This document shows, piece by piece, positions 59,773-64,000 of a DNA stretch of 64,000 bases. Within the stretch, counting starts at the first letter, position 1. The number at the start of each line of letters is the position of its first letter. Location: positions 3,078,501-3,142,500 of the forward strand of contig NZ_JBBOYD010000001.1 in NCBI RefSeq assembly GCF_038007965.1, in the 5' to 3' direction. A program made the translations under genes and the position numbers. Below the pieces are notes generated by a model, which had not been told where the DNA came from, searched no databases, and worked only from the letters and a program-made list of their open reading frames with translations. This DNA comes from Niallia sp. FSL W8-0635. GTDB taxonomy: Bacteria; Bacillota; Bacilli; Bacillales; Cytobacillaceae.

Positions 59773-60453
59773 TTATCTATTATCTCTTGTCGGATTTAAA
59801 TCATTAAAGATTTTTTCAATATTATTAGTAATTGTTTGTTGCGGTTGACCATTTTTAATAGAACGATTTATATCCTCAATGCTTGTAAATATTCCTCTGT
59901 CTGTGACTACAGAAATATCTCTTCCATTTATAGAATCATCTAATTTGTCTTTTACCTTTGTTTTTGTCTGATCTATATTTTTCGTATTTTCTACTTCAAG
60001 TGCAACTAAAACATTCTCTCCATAAACAATAGATCGAGCATTTTTAACATTATCAATTTTAGATGCAACATTTGATACTTTTTCTGCTAAATCTGTGTCA
60101 TACGATACACTATCTTCTCGATCATTTTTATCGGCTTTATCCCTAATAGCATCTCTATTATTGACATTTCGAACATTAACTCCATCCCTGTTGTTTACGT
60201 TTTGAACATCAATACCATTTCTATTATCTTCATCCCCATAGGTATGGTCCATAATTTCTGTAATTGGTCCATCATTGTCCGATGTAAATCTGTTATTATT
60301 GTTTACTTCATGTTGTTCATTTGAGTAATATCCAATCGGCCTAGCATTATTAAGCCGATTTTGGTCTGCAGTTTGATCTTCATTTACACTACAGCCAGTT
60401 AATCCAATAGTTAACGTCAAAAGAACTGGAGCAACTAATTTATTTTTTTGCAC
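59773..60453 (-). CDS. coxA: YhcN/YlaJ-family sporulation lipoprotein (CoxA-like)
   Basis: A 226-residue lipoprotein. The signal peptide ends in IGLTGC (Cys21). A long Asn/Asp/Arg-rich linker follows, with a short degenerate repeat (NVNNRDGVNVRNVNNRD). The C-terminal YhcN/YlaJ domain (AEKVSNVASKIDNVKNARSIVY, then VALEVENTKN) completes it. B. subtilis CoxA (YrbB) has this domain, is found in the spore cortex and is encoded beside safA. Here one gene (CotS-like) separates them. GTG start with AAGGGGAG upstream. The orthology is inferred from position and domain. Confidence 0.82.
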   Translation of the reverse strand: MQKNKLVAPVLLTLTIGLTGCSVNEDQTADQNRLNNARPIGYYSNEQHEVNNNNRFTSDNDGPITEIMDHTYGDEDNRNGIDVQNVNNRDGVNVRNVNNRDAIRDKADKNDREDSVSYDTDLAEKVSNVASKIDNVKNARSIVYGENVLVALEVENTKNIDQTKTKVKDKLDDSINGRDISVVTDRGIFTSIEDINRSIKNGQPQQTITNNIEKIFNDLNPTRDNR

Positions 60454-60563
60454 AGTAGTATTCTCCCCTTCATTTAAATCTAGAGCAAAAAAATTGCTCC
60501 TTTTTATCTTCTACTCTTAGGAGAGAATCATACTGTAAAGTCTAGCCATTATATGGAATCGAA

Positions 60564-61544
60564 TTACATCCCTACTAATTGTTTTAACTTTTGGTAAAAC
60601 TTCTTTCGTTTGTGATATTGGTCTGTTGTAATTAAACATACTTGCTCCAATAAAAATTCATTATTTAAATTATTATTCCTGATTATTCTATTCCATTCCC
60701 TAAGAATATCAGTTGGATACATTAAGGCCATTAAAAACCATTCATCTTTCAGAAAACGTGAGTATCCACGCATTTTTTGTAATTGCGACATAGACCAACC
60801 GATATTTGGCAAAATTCGATTAGCAAATTGCAAATAATCCCCTTCTCTTGGACCAATACTAATTAAATCAAAATCAATTAAGTATAATTTATTATTGACG
60901 TCACGCAAAAAATTATGATGTGCAACATCTCCATGCAATATAACATTTACTTTTGTATGAAGATATTCCTTTTGTGTATTTAAATAATCAAATGAGAAAT
61001 CAGCCCAATCGATTATTTCTGCTACCATTTCTTTACTGATATAACGCTCTATTATTTGCTTATTATTTCGAAATTCTTGTAGCCTTTGCTCCAATTTTTT
61101 TATTAAATGGAAGGAAGGCAAAATATACTTATATATTTCAACAAGTCGTTCTGTTACAGAATAATATTGTTCCAATAATTGAAGAGCTTCCCTTCTGTTC
61201 CATTTACTATTATATGTAAAGGAATCATTATGAAGGGGAATATATTCAATCGCGCCATACACCTTCTTATCAAAGATGATTGGTTCATCATCGAACATAT
61301 AAAATTGATACGTATTCATAAAACCTTCCTGCTTTAGTGCTCTAGTATAGGCTTCTTGTATTTTTAATTTTTGATAACTATTATATCCCTTCAATATAAT
61401 CCAATACTGACTTGTTTTAACTAAATATACATCATTTCTAATTCTGCTTAATTCTAATATCTTTGCAGGTATTTTTTTTTCTAATAAAGAAAGGAGACGA
61501 TAATAAAAAGTATCGTCCCCTCTATGATAAAAATCATAAATCAC
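60564..61544 (-). CDS. CotS-family spore coat protein, kinase-like fold
   Basis: A 326-residue protein with an aminoglycoside-phosphotransferase-like fold, as in CotS/YutH/YsxE. The catalytic loop ILHGDVAHHNFL and the metal motif LIDFDL are intact. Many coat-associated members have no known activity. I place the start at the GTG at 61544, with AGAGGACG upstream, inside the last codons of safA; this gives an 11-nt overlap and translational coupling. An upstream in-frame start would overlap safA much further. It stands between safA and the coxA-like gene, so it is probably made in the mother cell. Confidence 0.8.
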   Translation of the reverse strand: MIYDFYHRGDDTFYYRLLSLLEKKIPAKILELSRIRNDVYLVKTSQYWIILKGYNSYQKLKIQEAYTRALKQEGFMNTYQFYMFDDEPIIFDKKVYGAIEYIPLHNDSFTYNSKWNRREALQLLEQYYSVTERLVEIYKYILPSFHLIKKLEQRLQEFRNNKQIIERYISKEMVAEIIDWADFSFDYLNTQKEYLHTKVNVILHGDVAHHNFLRDVNNKLYLIDFDLISIGPREGDYLQFANRILPNIGWSMSQLQKMRGYSRFLKDEWFLMALMYPTDILREWNRIIRNNNLNNEFLLEQVCLITTDQYHKRKKFYQKLKQLVGM

Positions 61545-63291
61545 TGCTTTCGTCCTCTTGGTATCTTGGCATCCCAAATGGAGTACCTTGATTAACTCCA
61601 TAAGGATTCATAAATGGCGGTTGCCCCATAGTAGGATTATAGGGAGGAGTAAATACTGGAGCGTTCCCTCCTGGCCCATATACTGGCGGCGTCATCTCTG
61701 GTGCAACTGGCTGCCCTATACTCGCTTCATAAGATGGTGCTTCTTGATTGGACATCGGTGTATTACCACCAACTCCTTGAGGGTAAGGAGATTGCATCAT
61801 CGCTGAATGAGTTGGTGCCATTTGGTAACCTCCCATTTCTGGTCCAAAGCCTTGTGGCATTGGTGCCATTCCCATTCCTGGGTTGTATCCTCCTGCCATC
61901 GGTCCCATTTCTGGTCCAAATCCTTGTGGCATTGGCGACATTTCCATTCCTGGGTTAAATCCTCCTGCCATCGGTCCCATTTCTGGTCCAAATCCTTGTG
62001 GCATTGGTGCCATTCCCATTCCTGGGTTGTATCCTCCTGCCATCGGTCCCATTTCTGGTCCGAATCCTTGTGGCATTGGTGCCATTCCCATTCCTGGGTT
62101 AAATCCTCCTGCCATCGGCCCCATTTCTGGTCCAAAGCCTTGTGGCATTGGTGCCATTCCCATTCCTGGGTTAAATCCTCCTGCCATCGGTCCCATTTCT
62201 GGTCCAAATCCTTGTGGCATTGGTGTCATTCCCATTCCTGGGTTAAATCCTCCTGTCATTGGCCCCATTTCCGGTCCAAATCCTTGTGGCATTGATGCCA
62301 TTCCCATTCCTGGATTATATCCTTGCCCCATTCCCTCCAATTGGAAACTATTGTCTATTGGATAAGCTGGTTGTTGTGGGAATGATGGTGCACCACATCC
62401 ACAATCTTCTTTATATGGTAGCCCATGGGATGGTAGGACAGGGGCTGTTTGAGTTGGTGCATAAGGTTGATATCCTAATCCAGCAACATGTGAAGAAGAT
62501 TCTTCTTTTTTATGCTGTTGATGTTCTACTGGCATTTGACCATACTGCACTAACGGCTGTTGATAATATTCTTGTGGTACAAAATTACTAGGAACTTGCC
62601 CATGGCTATAAGCAGAAAAGGAGGATGACGACTCTTCCCACTTATGCTTTTCTGTATACTCTACTCCAGGAAGTGGTGTATAGGCTTGAGGAGCTACTTG
62701 TTCAACCGGCACTCCGGCTGGAGGGCATACTCCTGGGGGAAAACCGTTTCCTGGCATCATCGGTGAAACATCATAACAATATGGTTGATAAGGAACGATT
62801 GGCGGACACGCCTCTGGTTGAACAGCAGTCTCTTGTTTAGGCAAGACTGGCTTTACTGGTTTTACTGGCTTTTGTGGTAAAACTTTTTTTTCTACCATGT
62901 CCACATCAACATCTACGTCAACATTTGTCATATTCATGGAATAATAATTATTAACATCAATTTCTGGAATGATTGGTGTAGGCATTTTTGGCGTGTATGG
63001 TTTTTCCTTCGGTACTTCTTTTTTCGGCAATTCTTTAATTGGCATTTCTTTTTTCGGTGCTTCTTTCACAATTGGCTCCATCGCTATCGGCATTTCTTTT
63101 TTCGTTCCCATAATAGGAGCTTCTTTCTTTATACTTCCTCCTGAAGTTGGAACTTTAATTTTCATGCCAGGCATAATCATATCTGTATTACTCAATTGGG
63201 AATTTAATGCTTTTAACTCTTCGAAATTCACCCCATATTTTTTTGCGATTTTCCAAAGAGTATCCCCTTTCTGAACAATATGGATCTTCAC
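61534..63291 (-). CDS. safA: SafA spore coat morphogenetic protein with LysM domain and expanded repeat
   Basis: A 585-residue protein, longer than B. subtilis SafA (387). An N-terminal LysM domain (KIHIVQKGDTLWKIAKKYG, residues 2-46) binds cortex peptidoglycan. A Lys/Pro-rich region (60-130) and a Pro/Gln/Tyr-rich segment follow. Seven 24-residue repeats FNPGMGMAPMPQGFGPEMGP-MAGG lie at about 325-487, then a Pro-rich tail. SafA organises the inner coat through SpoVID. The GTG at 63291 has AGGAGGG upstream; a longer reading from 63363 is not supported. A candidate sigma-K promoter lies 30-60 nt upstream. Confidence 0.93.
   Translation of the reverse strand: MKIHIVQKGDTLWKIAKKYGVNFEELKALNSQLSNTDMIMPGMKIKVPTSGGSIKKEAPIMGTKKEMPIAMEPIVKEAPKKEMPIKELPKKEVPKEKPYTPKMPTPIIPEIDVNNYYSMNMTNVDVDVDVDMVEKKVLPQKPVKPVKPVLPKQETAVQPEACPPIVPYQPYCYDVSPMMPGNGFPPGVCPPAGVPVEQVAPQAYTPLPGVEYTEKHKWEESSSSFSAYSHGQVPSNFVPQEYYQQPLVQYGQMPVEHQQHKKEESSSHVAGLGYQPYAPTQTAPVLPSHGLPYKEDCGCGAPSFPQQPAYPIDNSFQLEGMGQGYNPGMGMASMPQGFGPEMGPMTGGFNPGMGMTPMPQGFGPEMGPMAGGFNPGMGMAPMPQGFGPEMGPMAGGFNPGMGMAPMPQGFGPEMGPMAGGYNPGMGMAPMPQGFGPEMGPMAGGFNPGMEMSPMPQGFGPEMGPMAGGYNPGMGMAPMPQGFGPEMGGYQMAPTHSAMMQSPYPQGVGGNTPMSNQEAPSYEASIGQPVAPEMTPPVYGPGGNAPVFTPPYNPTMGQPPFMNPYGVNQGTPFGMPRYQEDESSDL
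61832..62319 (-). repeat. 72-bp tandem repeats in safA (six full units and one partial)
   Basis: Units of 72 bp, 24 codons, very similar at DNA level. Differences are mainly single substitutions (FNP/YNP, MGM/MEM, APM/SPM/TPM/ASM). The last unit is cut after 56 nt. The high identity suggests recent duplication. Confidence 0.95.
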
Positions 63292-63681
63292 TATAGATTC
63301 CCTCCTATGCATATGTCCATATAGTCTATGTTCACAATGCAAAATGGTTATCATTCTATTCAAAAATCTATGCTGTTTTTTTCAATTTATGTATTCTTGG
63401 TACACAAAGATAGCTGATCCTTTGTCCTTCTTTTCCATTTGTTATAACTAATCTTCCTCATCAAAAAAACAAATTTTGATTTATTCATTTATATATGCAT
63501 TTGGGATATCTTAAAGGTATACTTTTGGTAAAATAGAATGGAGTAACCAATAAAAATTTAGTTCCCACCTATGTAGAAAAGGATTGATTCCTTTAGTTAA
63601 TAATTTGGGTTTCATTAATTTTAGCAAATTGGGAAATTTCAACTTCCAAATCGGAGTAATAGTAATAAAAGGAGTAATTAT
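63292..63681. other. divergent intergenic region between safA and nadR
   Basis: Contains the promoter regions of both divergent genes. Only the tentative sigma-K element for safA and the nadR ribosome binding site (AAAAGGAG, 63667-63674) are recognised. Confidence 0.5.
63322..63348 (-). promoter_or_regulatory. candidate sigma-K-type promoter of safA
   Basis: On the minus strand CATAGACTA (63330-63322) fits the sigma-K -10 pattern CATAnnnTA, with AC (63348-63347) 16 nt upstream. The elements are short, so the call is tentative; B. subtilis safA is also read by sigma-E. Confidence 0.35.
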
Positions 63682-64000
63682 ATGACAGAATCAAAGAAAA
63701 TGCTTGGAGAAGAAAGAAGAGCCTATATTCTTTCCTTATTAAAAGAAAAGAATCGCCCATATACTGGTAGTGAGCTTTCAAAATTGACGAATGTTAGCCG
63801 ACAAATCATTGTTGGAGACATCACCCTTCTAAAAGCGAAAAACGAACCGATATTAGCAACTAGTCAGGGATATCTATATTTACAAGAATCAAAACCAATG
63901 CTTTATGAAAGAATTATCGCATGCAATCATCCACCAGAAAAAACAGAAGAAGAGTTAAATATCCTTGTTGATAATGGAGTAACTGTGAAAGATGTTAAAA
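63682..64000 (+). CDS. nadR: NAD biosynthesis transcription repressor NadR (YrxA), 3' part outside window
   Basis: The first 106 codons of a winged-helix regulator. The HTH_11 domain is seen in ERRAYILSLLKEKNRPYTGS followed by ELSKLTNVSRQIIVGDI; the beginning of the nicotinate-binding 3H domain (MLYERIIACNHPPEKTEEEL) follows. In B. subtilis NadR represses nadBCA and nifS when nicotinate is plentiful. ATG at 63682 with AAAAGGAG 8 nt upstream. Divergent from safA, as in B. subtilis. The gene is cut by the window end. Confidence 0.92.
   Translation, partial: MTESKKMLGEERRAYILSLLKEKNRPYTGSELSKLTNVSRQIIVGDITLLKAKNEPILATSQGYLYLQESKPMLYERIIACNHPPEKTEEELNILVDNGVTVKDVK

Noticed and set aside
61832..62319. 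Regular repeats that could suggest a CRISPR array
   Set aside because: Units are contiguous without unique spacers, 72 bp is a multiple of three, and they are in the safA reading frame.
61797..62365. Long open frames on both strands across the repeat block (136, 160 and 162 codons)
   Set aside because: They follow the 72-bp periodicity of the safA repeats, have no ribosome binding site, and give low-complexity Trp/His/Cys- or Pro/Ile/Gly-rich peptides. They are shadows of safA.

Overview
The window is low-GC Firmicute chromosome. Gene content and order match the Bacillus subtilis yrr/yrv/yrb segment, which runs from trhP2-trhP1-trmR through alaS, recD2, mnmA, cymR, rarA, aspS-hisS, relA-apt-recJ, secDF, spoVB, tgt-queA and ruvBA to safA-nadR. 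Sporulation genes (spoVB, bofC, a coxA-like lipoprotein gene, safA, a CotS-family gene), T-box leaders, frequent TTG/GTG starts and strong AGGAGG ribosome binding sites point to a spore-forming Bacillaceae. A Niallia/Bacillus-type relative is plausible, but the species cannot be fixed from sequence alone. No rRNA, tRNA, CRISPR array or intact transposase gene was seen. Nearly all genes lie on the minus strand; the exceptions are the yrvJ-like amidase, spoVB, a yrzE-like gene and nadR.

Layout: 1-2.0 kb, tRNA wobble-uridine hydroxylation/methylation operon (trmR-trhP1-trhP2). 2.3-7.7 kb, mltG and the T-box-controlled alaS-yrzL-ruvX-yrzB operon. 7.8-15.8 kb, AI-2E-family membrane protein, two tiny conserved genes, recD2, TPR protein, mnmA, its cysteine desulfurase and cymR. 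15.8-28.9 kb is an accessory block between cymR and rarA. It holds a YczE membrane protein, a three-gene N-succinylamino-acid racemase / GNAT acyltransferase / M20 deacylase operon (predicted D- to L-amino-acid conversion), and an alpha-mannosidase locus with an AraC-type membrane regulator, GH38 enzyme, two sugar permeases and a binding lipoprotein. A cre-like CcpA site lies in front of the mannosidase locus.

29-37.9 kb: rarA, an inserted two-gene ABC exporter, tcdA, a 0.9-kb repeat-rich non-coding stretch, aspS and hisS behind a T-box with a His CAC specifier. 38-46 kb: cell-wall amidase with four SH3 repeats, a MITE-like palindromic element, dtd, relA, apt and recJ. 46-58.4 kb: lapA-like, secDF, comN, spoVB, DUF421, TIGR04086, yajC, tgt, queA, DUF2905, ruvB, ruvA (with a structured leader) and bofC. 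58.5-64 kb: a degenerate SDR protein and the spore-coat group coxA-like, CotS-like kinase and SafA with 72-bp tandem repeats, then the divergent start of nadR.

The most notable non-housekeeping items are the D-to-L amino acid operon, the paired palindromes upstream of yczE, the ruvA leader hairpin, the dispersed palindromic element with a truncated copy between ruvA and ruvB, the repeat-rich gap before aspS, the SafA repeat expansion, and a probable AUC start codon for the TIGR04086 gene.
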